The notes: generated from the letters alone by a model not told the origin. Counted from the stretch's first letter, positions 10,224-20,673 are shown. The stretch: DNA of 64,000 nt from Bifidobacterium breve (GCA_945862045.1 CAMAWR010000001.1:1-64000), one strand, 5' to 3'. Translations and numbers: made by a program.

Positions 10224-12980
10224 CTACGCGACCTTGCCGTGACATTGTTTGTACTTCTTGCCGGTGCCACACGGGCACGGTGCATTGCGCGGTGTCTTTG
10301 ACCAATCGTCAGGTGAATTGATGACGGTGCTCCTGCTTGGCGTGCCCGTTTTCGCCGATGATGGCGCGCTCGTTGCGATCGATTCCGATGTCTGCACGTT
10401 CTGCACGGTTTGTACCTGGGGTGTCTGTAGGTCGTTGCGCACCACCTGCACGTGCATCACGTATTTGACGAAATCCTGGGCGATGCCCTTCATCAATGCA
10501 CCGAACATCTCGAAGCCTTCGCGCTGCCATTCGGTGAGCGGGTCCTTCTGCCCCATCGCCCGCAGGTTGATGCCTTCTTGCAGGTAGTCCATCTCTTCGA
10601 GGTGCTCGCGCCAGCGCTGATCAATGATGCGCAACATCACCTGCCGCTCGATTTCACGCATGGTTGGCGCACCGAGCTGGGCCTCGCGTTGCGCGTAATA
10701 GGCCGACGCGTCGGCCATCACGACGTCGTACATTTCGTCGGTACTGGCGCATGACGACAGTTGTCCAACGGTGAGCCCGTGCGGCCAGAAAGAGTTGAGC
10801 TCGGTGACCAGGCCCGACACGTCCCACTCGTCGTCGGCCTCCGAAACGCAGTGCGCTTCGATGAGTGAGTCACCTGCGTCGGCAAGGTAGTCCATCGCCG
10901 CAGACTTCAGATCGCTTCCCGACAGAATTTGGTCACGGCGCTGATAGATGATCTTGCGCTGCTCGTTCATCACCTCGTCGTACTTGAGCACGTTCTTGCG
11001 AATCTCGGCGTTGCGCTGCTCCACCGTGTTCTGTGCGCGCTCGATTGCTTTGGTCACCATCTTTGCTTCGATCGCCTCGTCATCGGGCAGGGCGCGACCC
11101 ATCACCCACGACAGTGCACCCGTGGCGAACAAGCGCATCAGTTCGTCATCCAAGCTCAAGTAGAAACGGCTGGCACCCGGGTCGCCTTGACGACCGGCGC
11201 GACCACGCAACTGATTGTCGATGCGGCGGCTTTCGTGGCGCTCGGTACCCAGCACGTACAAGCCCCCAAGTTCGCGTACTTTTGTGCCTTCGGCCTCGCA
11301 CACCTGGGTGAATTCACGCACCAACTCCGCCAAACGTTCGTGGGCCTTGCGGCGTGCGGTGATGTAATCGAGCGGCATTTCTTCGAGCGCAACCGGCAGC
11401 GCAAACTCATCCAGCAATGTGTCGGGGTGATGACCTTCTTTGAGCACCTGGCCACGGGCCATACCTTCGGGGTTGCCGCCCAACAAAATGTCGACACCAC
11501 GACCCGCCATGTTGGTGGCGACAGTGACTGCACCAACGCGCCCCGCTTGAGCCACGATCGGGGCTTCGCGGGTGTGTTGCTTGGCGTTCAAGACCTCGTG
11601 CACCACGCCACGTTGCTGCAACTTGCGGGACAACACTTCGCTCTTCTCCACGCTCACGGTGCCGACCAGCACGGGTTGACCCAGTGCGTGTCGTGCCGCG
11701 ATGTCGTCGACGACGCTGGTGAATTTTGCTTCTTCGGTCTTGAAGATGAGGTCGGCCTCGTCGGCACGCACCATTTCGCGGTTGGTTGGAATCGGCACGA
11801 CGTTCAGCCCGTAGGTGTTCATCAACTCGGCGGCCTCGGTTTGTGCCGTGCCGGTCATACCCGACAACTTTTTGTACATGCGGAAGTAGTTCTGCAAGGT
11901 GATCGTGGCGAGGGTTTGATTTTCTTCCTTGATTCGTACCCCTTCCTTGGCCTCGACGGCCTGGTGGATGCCCTCGCTCCAGCGGCGACCTTCAAGAATG
12001 CGGCCCGTGAATTCGTCGACGATCTTTACTTCACCTTCCTGCACGATGTAGTCCTTGTCGCGGTGGTACAACACCGCAGCCTTCAACGCGACCTGCAACT
12101 GATGCACGAGGTTGCGCTGCACCTCGTCATAAAGATTTTCGATACCGAGTTGCTGCTCGACTTTGTCGATGCCGATTTCGGTGGGCACCACGATGCGTTT
12201 GTCTTCCTCGACGTCGAAGTCGACGCCCCGCACCATGGTGCGCACGATCGAGGCGAACTTGTAATACGCGGTGGCGGCGTCAGCGATGCGACCCGAGATG
12301 ATGAGTGGTGTGCGCGCTTCGTCGATGAGAATCGAGTCGACTTCGTCGACGATGGCGTAGTTGTGGCCGCGCTGTACCTTGTCGGCAACGACACCCGCCA
12401 TGTTGTCACGCAAGTAGTCAAAACCAAATTCATTGTTCGTGCCGTAGGTGATGTCGCAGGAGTAGTCGACCCGCTTTTCGGCGGCTGACGTGCGCAGACC
12501 CGACACCACGAGACCAACGCTGAGACCCAGCCAGCGGTGAATCTGGCCCATCCACACCGCGTCACGACGGGCGAGATAATCATTCACGGTGATGAGGTGC
12601 ACACCGTTGCCAGCCAACGCATTGAGATAAATCGGCAGTGTCGAAACGAGGGTCTTGCCCTCCCCCGTGCGCATCTCAGCAACCCAGCCCGCGTGCAGCG
12701 CCGCACCACCCATCAACTGCACGTCGTAATGACGCTGGCCGATGACACGTTTCGACGTCTCGCGCACGACGGCGAAGGCTTCAGAAAGCAACTCGTCAAG
12801 GGTCTCGCCGCGCGCGATGCGGGCCCTGAAATCGGCGGTCTTGCCGCGCAGCGCAGCGTCGCTGAGCGCGGCGATCGTTGGCTCAAAAGCATTGATTTCG
12901 GGCACGACGGCAGCCAGCGCCTTGACTTTTTTGCCCTCGCCGGCACGCAGAATTCGATCCAGCACGGCCATAAGAGACAT
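10224..12980 (-). CDS. secA: Preprotein translocase motor ATPase SecA
   Basis: Drives secreted preproteins through SecYEG using ATP. The 918-residue protein shows the DEAD-motor Walker A region MRTGEGKTL, the preprotein and DEAD segment [20 protein letters not shown], the helical scaffold ([21 protein letters not shown]), the second nucleotide-binding fold ([26 protein letters not shown]), and a Ser/Thr/Gln-rich linker leading to a C-terminal zinc-binding SEC-C motif ([14 protein letters not shown]). ATG 12980 is chosen: it follows an AGG at 7-base spacing and overlaps the comF stop as TGATG. GTG 12983 and ATG 12971 are alternatives. Only this one secA gene is in the window; presence of the zinc tail suggests the housekeeping SecA1 type. 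Confidence 0.97.
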   Translation of the reverse strand: MSLMAVLDRILRAGEGKKVKALAAVVPEINAFEPTIAALSDAALRGKTADFRARIARGETLDELLSEAFAVVRETSKRVIGQRHYDVQLMGGAALHAGWVAEMRTGEGKTLVSTLPIYLNALAGNGVHLITVNDYLARRDAVWMGQIHRWLGLSVGLVVSGLRTSAAEKRVDYSCDITYGTNNEFGFDYLRDNMAGVVADKVQRGHNYAIVDEVDSILIDEARTPLIISGRIADAATAYYKFASIVRTMVRGVDFDVEEDKRIVVPTEIGIDKVEQQLGIENLYDEVQRNLVHQLQVALKAAVLYHRDKDYIVQEGEVKIVDEFTGRILEGRRWSEGIHQAVEAKEGVRIKEENQTLATITLQNYFRMYKKLSGMTGTAQTEAAELMNTYGLNVVPIPTNREMVRADEADLIFKTEEAKFTSVVDDIAARHALGQPVLVGTVSVEKSEVLSRKLQQRGVVHEVLNAKQHTREAPIVAQAGRVGAVTVATNMAGRGVDILLGGNPEGMARGQVLKEGHHPDTLLDEFALPVALEEMPLDYITARRKAHERLAELVREFTQVCEAEGTKVRELGGLYVLGTERHESRRIDNQLRGRAGRQGDPGASRFYLSLDDELMRLFATGALSWVMGRALPDDEAIEAKMVTKAIERAQNTVEQRNAEIRKNVLKYDEVMNEQRKIIYQRRDQILSGSDLKSAAMDYLADAGDSLIEAHCVSEADDEWDVSGLVTELNSFWPHGLTVGQLSSCASTDEMYDVVMADASAYYAQREAQLGAPTMREIERQVMLRIIDQRWREHLEEMDYLQEGINLRAMGQKDPLTEWQREGFEMFGALMKGIAQDFVKYVMHVQVVRNDLQTPQVQTVQNVQTSESIATSAPSSAKTGTPSRSTVINSPDDWSKTPRNAPCPCGTGKKYKQCHGKVA

Positions 12981-13618
12981 CACACTACCTGCGCAGACAC
13001 CCTTGCTTTTACGTGCGCAACCACCGCACAGTGAACTTCGCGCGCACCAGCCGAAAGGAGTGCCTCACGAGCACGCATGAGTGTGGTTCCCGTCGTCATC
13101 ACGTCGTCGACGAGCAGGATTGTTCGACCGTGCACCGCGTGCGCCCGCGCGACGAATTGTGGACCTCGCTGTCGCATCACGCGTGAAGCACCAGTCTGGG
13201 CGTGGTTGTCGATGCGTCGAAGGAGGCGTCGATGACGAACACGCATCGTGCGTGCCAACCCCATGGCGATGATGGCCGACTGATCGTGTCCGCGCACGCG
13301 CACGCGACGCGACGTGGTTGGCGCCCACGTAACAACGTCCGGCCGCCACTGTGACTCGCCACCGAGCAGGTGATGCGCGAGGTTGCGCCCGAAGCGCACT
13401 GCAATCCATCGACAGTTGCGAAACTTCATGGCGTGAATCGCCCGACGAAGTTCGCCGCGATACAAACCAAGTGCCACGACGGTGAAAGGTGTGCGAATGA
13501 CGAAGAGTTCGTCATTCAGACGATCGATGTCGCGCAGCGTGAAGTACCGTGACGTGGTGGCCCGTGACGATGCATCATCGTTGCCGGTGATGGCCACTGA
13601 CCGTCTGGTGGAACGCAT
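12980..13618 (-). CDS. ComF-family phosphoribosyltransferase-like protein
   Basis: Its 212 residues carry a PRTase fold with the phosphoribosyl-binding loop [13 protein letters not shown] near the C-terminus and ComF features upstream ([43 protein letters not shown]). ComF proteins are linked to DNA uptake or nucleotide salvage. The usual N-terminal Cys4 zinc finger is absent: no cysteine pair precedes the conserved core. The start is uncertain. ATG 13618 or GTG 13597 fit, but both crowd or overlap the 5' end of the divergent membrane-protein gene, and the conserved region begins only around 13500. The stop overlaps the secA start (TGATG), indicating coupling. Confidence 0.75.
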   Translation of the reverse strand: MRSTRRSVAITGNDDASSRATTSRYFTLRDIDRLNDELFVIRTPFTVVALGLYRGELRRAIHAMKFRNCRWIAVRFGRNLAHHLLGGESQWRPDVVTWAPTTSRRVRVRGHDQSAIIAMGLARTMRVRHRRLLRRIDNHAQTGASRVMRQRGPQFVARAHAVHGRTILLVDDVMTTGTTLMRAREALLSAGAREVHCAVVAHVKARVSAQVV

Positions 13619-14189
13619 CACCCGCTGTGTGACTGGTCTGGCCCTGTTTGGTGTCGGTATCTCGCTGCAGATCGAGTCACGGCTTGGCAACCCGCCATGG
13701 GACACGTTCCATCAGGGTGTCGCTATGAAGAGCGACCTGGCGATCGGCACCGTCATCATCCTCACGGGTGTAGCCCTGCTGATTTTTGTGTGGGTTCCGT
13801 TGCGCCAGAAACCGGGACTCGGCACCATCCTCAACGCACTGGAAATCGGGCTCGTCGCCAACGTGGTGTTGGACGTCATTCCGAACGTCGATGCAATGAT
13901 CGTTCGCATCGTCATGTTGCTCGGCGGCATCGTCATCGTTGCGTTCGGCTCGGCGCTCTACATCGGCAGTGGGCTTGGGCCCGGGCCGCGCGACGGCATC
14001 ATGACGGGTCTGGCGGCACGCGGCATCCAACTTCGTGTCGCTCGCACGAGTATCGAAGTATTCGTGCTGATCGTTGGCTTCTTACTCGGTGGCCAGGTCG
14101 GTGTCGGCACCGTGCTCTTTGCACTGGCGATTGGCCCGCTCGTGCAACCTCTGCTCCCGCGTTTGACGATGAAGCCACGCCCTACATAA
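13590..14189 (+). CDS. YczE/YitT-like integral membrane protein
   Basis: A 199-residue protein with about five hydrophobic helices. It contains two copies of a loop motif typical of the YczE family: LQIESRLGNPPWDTFHQG near residue 28 and LYIGSGLGPGPRDGIMTG near residue 125, pointing to internal duplication. The ATG at 13590 places the first TM directly after a short basic N-terminus. It is divergent from comF, and their 5' ends may overlap. It converges on ahcY with 19 bases between the stop codons. Function is not established for this family; transport is plausible. Confidence 0.75.
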   Translation: MATDRLVERITRCVTGLALFGVGISLQIESRLGNPPWDTFHQGVAMKSDLAIGTVIILTGVALLIFVWVPLRQKPGLGTILNALEIGLVANVVLDVIPNVDAMIVRIVMLLGGIVIVAFGSALYIGSGLGPGPRDGIMTGLAARGIQLRVARTSIEVFVLIVGFLLGGQVGVGTVLFALAIGPLVQPLLPRLTMKPRPT

Positions 14190-14208
14190 AACGCGAATTG
14201 TCTCAGAC

Positions 14209-15663
14209 TTAGTAGCGATAGTGCTCAGGCTTGAATGGGCCTTGCGGGTCCATGTCGAGGTATTCCGCCTGAATGTCGTTGAGTTTCGTCAACTTCGCAC
14301 CGAGTGCACCAAGATGCAACAGTGCCACTCGCTCATCAAGGTGTTTCGGTAGCACGTACACACCGATTGGGTACTTCGCCAGATTGTTGAACAACTCGAT
14401 TTGAGCGATCACTTGGTTGGAAAACGAGCAGCTCATCACGAAACTCGGGTGGCCCGTCGCACAACCGAGGTTGACCAACCGTCCTTCGGCGAGCACGATG
14501 ACCGCGTGACCGTCGGGAAACGTCCACAAGTCGGTACCGGGCTTCAGTTCGTCACGTATCGCACCGCTGCGGGCCAGACCCGCCATGTCGATCTCGTTGT
14601 CGAAATGGCCGATGTTGCAGACGATGGCGTTGTGCTTCATGGCCGCCATGTGCTCGACCGTCACCACCATTTCGTTGCCCGTTGCCGTAACGAAAATGTC
14701 GGTGTCACCAACGACCGCCTCGAGCACATCAACCTGGTAGCCCTCCATCGCTGCTTGCAGCGCATTGATCGGGTCGATTTCGGTGATGATGACGCGCGCA
14801 CCCTGCCCACGCAAGCTTTGTGCACAGCCCTTACCCACGTCGCCGTAACCGCACACCACCGCCACTTTTCCGGCGATCATCACGTCGGTGGCACGGTTGA
14901 TGGCGTCGATCAGCGAATGTCGACAGCCGTACAAGTTGTCGAACTTGCTCTTCGTGACGCTGTCGTTCACGTTGATCGCCGGAAAGAGCAACTCATTACG
15001 TTCATGCATCTTGTACAACCGCTTCACACCGGTCGTCGTTTCTTCGGTGACGCCGCGGATGCCCCTGGTCATGCGGGTCCACTTCGTCGGGTCCTTCTTC
15101 AGCGTGCGATGCAACAACCCGAGCACGATCGCCAACTCGGGATTGGAGGCAGTGGTTGGATCAGGTACCAGGCCTGTTTTTTCGTACTCGACACCTTTGT
15201 GCAAGAGCAGTGTCGCGTCACCACCGTCATCGAGGATCATGTTCGGGCCGTCACCATCGGGCCATGTCATCATCTGTTCGGTCGCCCACCAATACTCTTC
15301 CAACGTTTCGCCCTTCCAGGCAAAGACGGGCACGCCATTGGGTTGCTCGACGGTGCCGTTCGGCCCGACCGCGACTGCTGCCGCAGCGTGGTCTTGTGTC
15401 GAAAAAATATTGCAACTTGCCCAGCGCACTTCGGCGCCGAGTTCGACGAGTGTTTCGATCAACACCGCGGTCTGCACGGTCATGTGCAACGAGCCGGAAA
15501 TACGCGCACCCTGCAGGGGCTTTGATGCACCATATTCCTTGCGTAACGCCCGCAGACCGGGCATTTCGTGCTCGGCAAGGTGGATCTCCTTGCGACCAAA
15601 CGTCGCCATCGAGAGATCCGCTACACGAAAGTCCTTGCGCTGGGCAAAAGTGGATGTTGACAT
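14209..15663 (-). CDS. ahcY: S-adenosylhomocysteine hydrolase
   Basis: Hydrolyses S-adenosylhomocysteine to adenosine and homocysteine, relieving product inhibition of methyltransferases. The 484-residue protein has substrate-binding [17 protein letters not shown] (57 onward), [13 protein letters not shown] (84 onward), the NAD-binding GYGDVGKG at 272-279 and the C-terminal KPEHYRY that completes the partner subunit's NAD site. It carries the insert in the catalytic domain (about 100-140) found in many bacterial enzymes. It is last in a minus-strand run starting at DUF3499. A 92-base gap to the upstream gene holds a structured leader (15664-15741) in which the Shine-Dalgarno region can be paired. 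Confidence 0.97.
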   Translation of the reverse strand: MSTSTFAQRKDFRVADLSMATFGRKEIHLAEHEMPGLRALRKEYGASKPLQGARISGSLHMTVQTAVLIETLVELGAEVRWASCNIFSTQDHAAAAVAVGPNGTVEQPNGVPVFAWKGETLEEYWWATEQMMTWPDGDGPNMILDDGGDATLLLHKGVEYEKTGLVPDPTTASNPELAIVLGLLHRTLKKDPTKWTRMTRGIRGVTEETTTGVKRLYKMHERNELLFPAINVNDSVTKSKFDNLYGCRHSLIDAINRATDVMIAGKVAVVCGYGDVGKGCAQSLRGQGARVIITEIDPINALQAAMEGYQVDVLEAVVGDTDIFVTATGNEMVVTVEHMAAMKHNAIVCNIGHFDNEIDMAGLARSGAIRDELKPGTDLWTFPDGHAVIVLAEGRLVNLGCATGHPSFVMSCSFSNQVIAQIELFNNLAKYPIGVYVLPKHLDERVALLHLGALGAKLTKLNDIQAEYLDMDPQGPFKPEHYRY

Positions 15664-15741
15664 GACTGACCCCGTTTCTACGACTGCGTTTGTTTTCCGT
15701 CGGACTGGGGCCTGCTGGCGCCGAATCGGGTCAGCCGACGG
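15664..15741 (-). promoter_or_regulatory. Structured ahcY leader with possible ribosome-site sequestration
   Basis: On the ahcY mRNA strand, CCGUCGG (15741-15735) pairs with CCGACGG (15703-15697). This helix can extend by CUG/CAG past a bulged U. The loop strand directly after the first arm, CUGACCC (15734-15728), is also perfectly complementary to GGGUCAG (15672-15666), which contains part of the GGGG ribosome-binding site and ends two bases before the start codon. The second pairing would be a pseudoknot or an alternative to the extended helix and would block translation. It does not show the core I remember for the known SAH riboswitch. The pairing is read directly; ligand control is inference. 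Confidence 0.45.
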
Positions 15742-15755
15742 CTCAAGTGTACTCG

Positions 15756-15995
15756 CTACGCGACGAACGTCGGGGTAATGCCCTCGGCGGCGACTTTGCC
15801 CATGATGCGCGCATGCTCGGCGTCGCTCACCGTGGTGGCTTCATCGACCAACATCACGGGAATACCGTCACGCACGTCATAGCGACGCTGCAGGCGCGGG
15901 TTGTACAGCGCATCTTCGTCGGCGATGAAATACAGCGAACCTTTGTCTTGTGGGCACGCAAGAATCGCCAACAATCGGGCATCAATGTTGCTCAC
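15756..15995 (-). CDS. Trm112-family (UPF0434) small protein
   Basis: This 79-residue protein has the Trm112/YcaR signature: [14 protein letters not shown] at the N-terminus, then [19 protein letters not shown]. In bacteria these small proteins are often encoded near methyltransferases and may act as activators, as Trm112 does in eukaryotes and archaea. Only one Cys remains where a zinc ribbon would need four, which is normal for the bacterial subgroup. It lies between phosphomannomutase and ahcY on the same strand, as in several actinobacteria. Linkage with ahcY hints at a methylation connection, but that is inference. Confidence 0.85.
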   Translation of the reverse strand: MSNIDARLLAILACPQDKGSLYFIADEDALYNPRLQRRYDVRDGIPVMLVDEATTVSDAEHARIMGKVAAEGITPTFVA

Positions 15996-16013
15996 CGCAC
16001 CAATGCTACGAGT

Positions 16014-17357
16014 TCAGGCCGTGATGAGTTGGAGCAGTGCCGCCACATGGGTGTCGCACTGCTCGCGGGTGGTCGCTTCGAGATTGAGGCGCAGCAGCGG
16101 TTCGGTGTTGGATGAACGCACGTTGAACCACCAGTCCCCACAATCAACGGTGAGACCATCGAGTCGATCTTGCGGGTACATCGAATATTTTTCGGCGACG
16201 CGAACGATGATGGCGTCGATGTCGTTCACCTGCATGTTGATTTCGCCACTGCTGGCATAACGCTCGACCGGCTCGCGCAACTTCGAAAGTGGCAGGCCCG
16301 TGCGGCTCATCTCTTCCAGCACCACGAGCGCAGCGATGAGCCCACTGTCGGCTCGATAGTTGTCGGCAAAGTAATAGTGACCGCTGTGCTCACCGGCGAA
16401 CACCGCACCCGTGTCGGCCATGATGCCCTTCATGTAGCTGTGACCATTTTGGGTGCGAATCCCGATTCCGCCATTTTCAGCGATGACCTCCCGCACGGCC
16501 CGTGACGAGATGAGGTTGTAGAGGATCGTGGCACCTGGTGTACGGCGCAAGAACACCTTCGCCAAAATCGCAGTCGTGGTACTCCCCGACATCGTGCGGC
16601 CGAGTTCATCAACGAGGAATACGCGGTCGGCATCACCGTCGAAGGCCAACCCCACATCAAAGCCACCGGCAATGACACGGGCCTGCAGATCACGCTGGTT
16701 GGCCGGCTGAATCGGGTCGGCAGGGTGGTTCGGAAACGTGCCGTCGAGCTCGCCGTACATGACCTCCAGGTCGACCGCTGGCACACGATCGAACACCGCT
16801 GGCACGACGAGACCACCCATGCCATTCGCGGTATCGGCAACCACCTTGAGCGGCCGCAATTCAACGACATCAACGAATGAGAGCACATGCTCGGCAAAGT
16901 CGGCGAGCAAATTTCGCTTCGTCACCTTGCCACGGTCACCGACTATTTGCGTGCCAAGCACGGCGCGCGCCAACTCGCGCACTTCGCCGAGGCCACTGTC
17001 GATGCCGATCGAGCGAGCACCCGCTTTGCAGAGTTTGATGCCGTTGTATTGCGCAGGATTGTGCGACGCGGTGAACATTGCACCCGGCAGGTTCATGCTG
17101 CCGCTGGCGTAATACAACAGGTCGGTACTCGCCAAACCGAGGTTGACAACCGATGCTCCGCATGACGTGACGCCGTCTTCGAAAGCAGCCACGAGGCCCG
17201 GCCCCGATGGGCGCATGTCGTGGGCGACCACCACCGACGTTGCCTCGGTGTACCGAGCGAAAGCGACACCGAAGGCGCGGGCCAGTGACTCGTCGAGTTG
17301 ATCGGGTACCGTACCGCGCACGTCGTAGGCCTTGACCACCGCGTCGAGGTTCGGCAT
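16014..17357 (-). CDS. manB: Phosphomannomutase/phosphoglucomutase
   Basis: Interconverts hexose-6-phosphate and hexose-1-phosphate, supplying mannose-1-phosphate for GDP-mannose. The four alpha-D-phosphohexomutase loops are present in the 447 residues: catalytic serine TASHNPAQYNGIK (about 94-106), metal site DGDADR (about 235), sugar-specificity GEHSGHYYF (about 318) and phosphate-binding RSSNTEPLLR (about 417). ATG 17357 gives the family N-terminus (VVKAYDVRG); the frame upstream to 17429 overlaps the preceding gene. It lies 10 bases after the large membrane protein gene. It would feed the guanylyltransferase at 32619 and then gmd/fcl. Phosphoglucomutase activity cannot be excluded. Confidence 0.92.
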   Translation of the reverse strand: MPNLDAVVKAYDVRGTVPDQLDESLARAFGVAFARYTEATSVVVAHDMRPSGPGLVAAFEDGVTSCGASVVNLGLASTDLLYYASGSMNLPGAMFTASHNPAQYNGIKLCKAGARSIGIDSGLGEVRELARAVLGTQIVGDRGKVTKRNLLADFAEHVLSFVDVVELRPLKVVADTANGMGGLVVPAVFDRVPAVDLEVMYGELDGTFPNHPADPIQPANQRDLQARVIAGGFDVGLAFDGDADRVFLVDELGRTMSGSTTTAILAKVFLRRTPGATILYNLISSRAVREVIAENGGIGIRTQNGHSYMKGIMADTGAVFAGEHSGHYYFADNYRADSGLIAALVVLEEMSRTGLPLSKLREPVERYASSGEINMQVNDIDAIIVRVAEKYSMYPQDRLDGLTVDCGDWWFNVRSSNTEPLLRLNLEATTREQCDTHVAALLQLITA

Positions 17358-17367
17358 CGCGCTCAGA

Positions 17368-19857
17368 CTAGTTGTAGTCGGCAACGCGCTGCGCACGGCG
17401 CCAACGCACGAGCACCACGATGCCGACAATGGTCAGCGCGTACGCCAGCACGTCAAAGAACGACCAACCAAAACTGAGTGTCACTTCGTTTTGGGTCGGC
17501 ACAACGACCATCATGTTCGGGGCAACGCGATACGGGCCCTGCGCACCGGAAACATTCCAATTAGGGAAATAACTCGTGCGCACCAAAATCGGCGTGCCGA
17601 TTTTGTCGACCCGGAACGACACGCTGCTACGACCTTGCACGACACCAGAAACGGTGGGGGGAGCGACATTGACCACGTCGATCGGTGTGTTCGGCACCAC
17701 GATGTCGACGCGTCGCGATGATTCGTCGGGTTCACCGATGCGGCGAGCCATATCGATGGCGACCGACACCCGCTGCCACCCGTCGGGTCCGTCGGCTGCC
17801 GGCATCGCAACCCAGTCGTTGGGGTTCTGAAACCAACTCGTGCCAAGCTCCAACCAACGTTCCTTGGCATCGCCCGAGTGTGCCATTCGGGATTCATCGT
17901 CGACGCGGCCATCGATCACCACTGGCTGGACCGCGAGCGGTACGACCAGGTCGCTGCCGGCAACTTCGTACACCACCCATGGGCCAGTGCGGGCAATTTC
18001 CCGCAGTGCCGGTTGCGCCGATGCCTCTCGAACGGCTTCGGGTGTGAAGCCCATGTAGTACCGCACGCCAAGTTCTTGCAGGTAGCGCACGCCGAGTGCA
18101 GCTTTGTTGTCGTCATAACGAAGTTCGCGCACGGGGTTGCTGCTCTGCTTTGACATCGCAGCCGCAGTGATGAAGTGATACGGCGTGGTGCCCGACGCTT
18201 CAAAAAAGAGGCCTTCCATGCTGCCGATGCAGCCATCCGTCCAATGTGGCAGCAACATGAGCCCCATCGTGGTGCCGTATTTGTTCAGCTCACCGTTGTT
18301 TTCCCACAATGCGCGACCACAGCCGTGACGCGGGTCTTCGCCGATTTGTTTCATCGTCTCGACGATGGCGCGATACTCGCCGTAGGCATTCTTGCCCTCG
18401 TAGCCACTGAAATTCCAGCGCGCCCAACCATCGACGAAGCCGTCGTTGGAAGCCGGCACGGTGAACGGGCCGACGCCATAGCGCTGGCTGCCGTCTTGCT
18501 CGGCGCGCAGGCGGCCGAACGGCAACTCCTGAAACCGGAAACCGATGATGCTCAAGCAAACCAACGACACGACGATGGCAGTCACGACGTTGAAGTTCAA
18601 ACGGCCACGCTGTGACGTCGCCAACACTTGTTCTTCGCCCGTTTTTGCGACGCGGGCAGCGGCCCGTTCAAGACTCACAAATCGTGCGACGGCAACGATG
18701 GTTTCGTAGATACCGACCATCATCAGCATGTAACGCAGTAGGTACAAGAACGGCAGGATGCGGGGATTCCACAACAACCCGATGATGGGCAGACTCTCTC
18801 GTGCGACGAACACACCGATTGCCAGAACCACGACGAAAATGCCCATCCATGATGCCGTGTGGTTCCGTCGCCATAAAGCCGAGACAAAACCGACGAGCGC
18901 AAACCCCGTCACGATCACGTTGAACACGGGGTGCAGCGGAAAGAACATGTCGACGAATGACTCGCCGTAGCCAGTCGGTTGTGGCTCGTATTTCATGTCG
19001 GTCATGTAGGAGTGGTTCAAAACGAATGGCACCACCCAAAACGCGGAGAGCAGCGTTGCAGTACCGATGACGGGCAAGCCGAACTTCCACTTGGCGGGGT
19101 CCCGGTGCAGCGCCAAGATGAGTAGGTAGCCGAGGAAGACGAACAGCAGGACGATGCCATGACAAAGTGCCGCGACGGCCAGCAACACGGTCGCGGCAAT
19201 TCGGAAGCCACCGGTTTCCAGCCCACGGATGAACACACCGAAACCGAGTACCGAGAACGCCAAGGCGATTGAAAAGGAGAACTCCCCCGCCATCGTCGAG
19301 GCAATGTTGCCGCCGTAAATCGTAAAACTTTCGTCGTACAAAAACACCGTGCTCGCCACGACGAGCAGTTCGGGTATTGGGAATGCGAGTCGCGCCAGGC
19401 GACCGAATAGCCAGGTGCACACGGGCAGCGCAAGCAAACCTATGACGGCGACCAACTTCAACGCGATGCCATAGGGCAACACGATGTCGAGCAACAGAAT
19501 GAACAACGCCGGCACCACCATGTAAAAGCGGTAGATCGGTAAGCCGGAATACCAGTCGTTGCTCCAGCCCTGCAAACGGAATGAGGTCAACAGATGGTCG
19601 CGCAAATACGCCGGGCCATACACATGCGCACCCATGTCGCCGCCAGTTGGGGTGTTGTTGCGAAAGATGAGGGACGGCTGCAGGGTAAAAAACACCATCA
19701 ACGTGGTGATGATGATAAGCGCTGCAGCTAGTGCGAGTTGCGTGCGACGCTCGAGAATAATGAGGTCGCGTGGTGACACGACGCGCTGCTCGCTGGCCAG
19801 ATCTGCTGTATCTTTCGTGCCGACTCTGTCGGTCTCGGGGTCGGTGGGGTTCGACAT
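17368..19857 (-). CDS. Large polytopic membrane protein, GT-C glycosyltransferase-like (PTPS-related domain)
   Basis: 829 residues with about 11-13 transmembrane helices in the first 420 residues, a large extracytoplasmic C-terminal domain (about 440-795) and a final TM followed by RWRRAQR. After TM1 a conserved acidic loop (NNTPTGGDMGAHVYGPAYLR, about 69-88) sits where GT-C lipid-linked sugar transferases keep catalytic Asp residues. The pattern matches PTPS_related membrane proteins of actinobacteria, thought to be glycosyltransferases or glycan-modifying enzymes of the envelope. ATG 19857 (after an unstructured charged N-terminus) is preferred to 19920, which would overlap the CPBP gene. 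It lies between CPBP protease and phosphomannomutase genes. Activity is inferred from topology only. Confidence 0.7.
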   Translation of the reverse strand: MSNPTDPETDRVGTKDTADLASEQRVVSPRDLIILERRTQLALAAALIIITTLMVFFTLQPSLIFRNNTPTGGDMGAHVYGPAYLRDHLLTSFRLQGWSNDWYSGLPIYRFYMVVPALFILLLDIVLPYGIALKLVAVIGLLALPVCTWLFGRLARLAFPIPELLVVASTVFLYDESFTIYGGNIASTMAGEFSFSIALAFSVLGFGVFIRGLETGGFRIAATVLLAVAALCHGIVLLFVFLGYLLILALHRDPAKWKFGLPVIGTATLLSAFWVVPFVLNHSYMTDMKYEPQPTGYGESFVDMFFPLHPVFNVIVTGFALVGFVSALWRRNHTASWMGIFVVVLAIGVFVARESLPIIGLLWNPRILPFLYLLRYMLMMVGIYETIVAVARFVSLERAAARVAKTGEEQVLATSQRGRLNFNVVTAIVVSLVCLSIIGFRFQELPFGRLRAEQDGSQRYGVGPFTVPASNDGFVDGWARWNFSGYEGKNAYGEYRAIVETMKQIGEDPRHGCGRALWENNGELNKYGTTMGLMLLPHWTDGCIGSMEGLFFEASGTTPYHFITAAAMSKQSSNPVRELRYDDNKAALGVRYLQELGVRYYMGFTPEAVREASAQPALREIARTGPWVVYEVAGSDLVVPLAVQPVVIDGRVDDESRMAHSGDAKERWLELGTSWFQNPNDWVAMPAADGPDGWQRVSVAIDMARRIGEPDESSRRVDIVVPNTPIDVVNVAPPTVSGVVQGRSSVSFRVDKIGTPILVRTSYFPNWNVSGAQGPYRVAPNMMVVVPTQNEVTLSFGWSFFDVLAYALTIVGIVVLVRWRRAQRVADYN

Positions 19858-19885
19858 GCGCTGGGTAGGTTTGGCGTTCTCGTGA

Positions 19886-20671
19886 TTAGGTGAGGGCGAG
19901 GAGAGCCAACCCTGTGGCATTGAACGCTACGTGAGCGATGACCGACATGCCAAGACGTCTGGTCATGTGGAATGCGATACCCAGCACCAATGCAAACGTG
20001 AAGAGTCCGGGTAGTTCGGCGATGCGACCATGCACACCGGCGAAGAAGACCGCAGTAATGAGTATGGCGACGATGTCGTTCAGACGGCTTTGCAGCCCGG
20101 CTTGCAGGAAGCCGCGGTAGACGAGTTCTTCGACGATTGGTGCCCCGAGCACGACGATGAAGCCGAGGACGATCAACCACGGCCCGCGGGCAGAGTCATA
20201 CAGCCCACGCGCCCGATCCTCCACTTCGACGGGGTCGAAGGCGTCGGGAAACCACTTGCGAAACGGCCAAGTAACAAGGCCGACGAGCAGCACCTGCGAC
20301 AACACGCCGAGCGGCACACCCCACAAGTCGACCAGCCGAAAACGCAAACGAAAGTCATCGACGAACGCTGCCGTGCCCATCAGTCGGGAAAACAACACCA
20401 GCAGCGTGAGCTGCGGCACCCAAAGCGACAGTGCTCCGGCAAGCAGGAACCAGTCGGGTTGTTCGCTGGCAGTTTCAGAAATGTCGAAAGCCGAAATCAG
20501 GAACAGTTGCACCACGGTTGCAACGGCATAGGCCGAAAGCCAACCGAGCAGCAGCCACACGAACGGGTACCGCACACGCGGGGTCGCCGCATGGGGCAAT
20601 TCATGTGCAAACACCCGCTCACCGTACGGGCGCTCACCAAATGGCGGGTCCCAAGTAGGACGAGACACCAC
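19886..20671 (-). CDS. CPBP-family intramembrane metalloprotease
   Basis: A 261-residue, roughly seven-helix membrane protein with the CPBP (CAAX protease/bacteriocin-processing) motifs in order: EELVYRGFLQAGL (about 176), FFAGVHG (about 206) and the terminal HVAFNATG. These Glu and His residues form the presumed active site within the membrane. The GTG start at 20671 is 2 bases after the DUF3499 stop; a second GTG follows directly. Substrate is unknown; envelope proteins are likely because of the surrounding glycan genes. Confidence 0.85.
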   Translation of the reverse strand: MVSRPTWDPPFGERPYGERVFAHELPHAATPRVRYPFVWLLLGWLSAYAVATVVQLFLISAFDISETASEQPDWFLLAGALSLWVPQLTLLVLFSRLMGTAAFVDDFRLRFRLVDLWGVPLGVLSQVLLVGLVTWPFRKWFPDAFDPVEVEDRARGLYDSARGPWLIVLGFIVVLGAPIVEELVYRGFLQAGLQSRLNDIVAILITAVFFAGVHGRIAELPGLFTFALVLGIAFHMTRRLGMSVIAHVAFNATGLALLALT

Positions 20672-20673
20672 GC

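Noticed and set aside
10929-12488. 519-codon open frame antisense to secA
   Set aside because: His/Val/Asp-rich composition mirrors the complementary frame of a GC-rich gene; no Shine-Dalgarno or motif, and secA on the other strand is certain.
14401-15525. 374-codon open frame antisense to ahcY
   Set aside because: Fully explained by AhcY on the minus strand; no family features.
15664-15755. Canonical SAH riboswitch before ahcY
   Set aside because: The conserved GAGGAGCGCUGC-type core I associate with that class is not seen; only the competing helices are reported.
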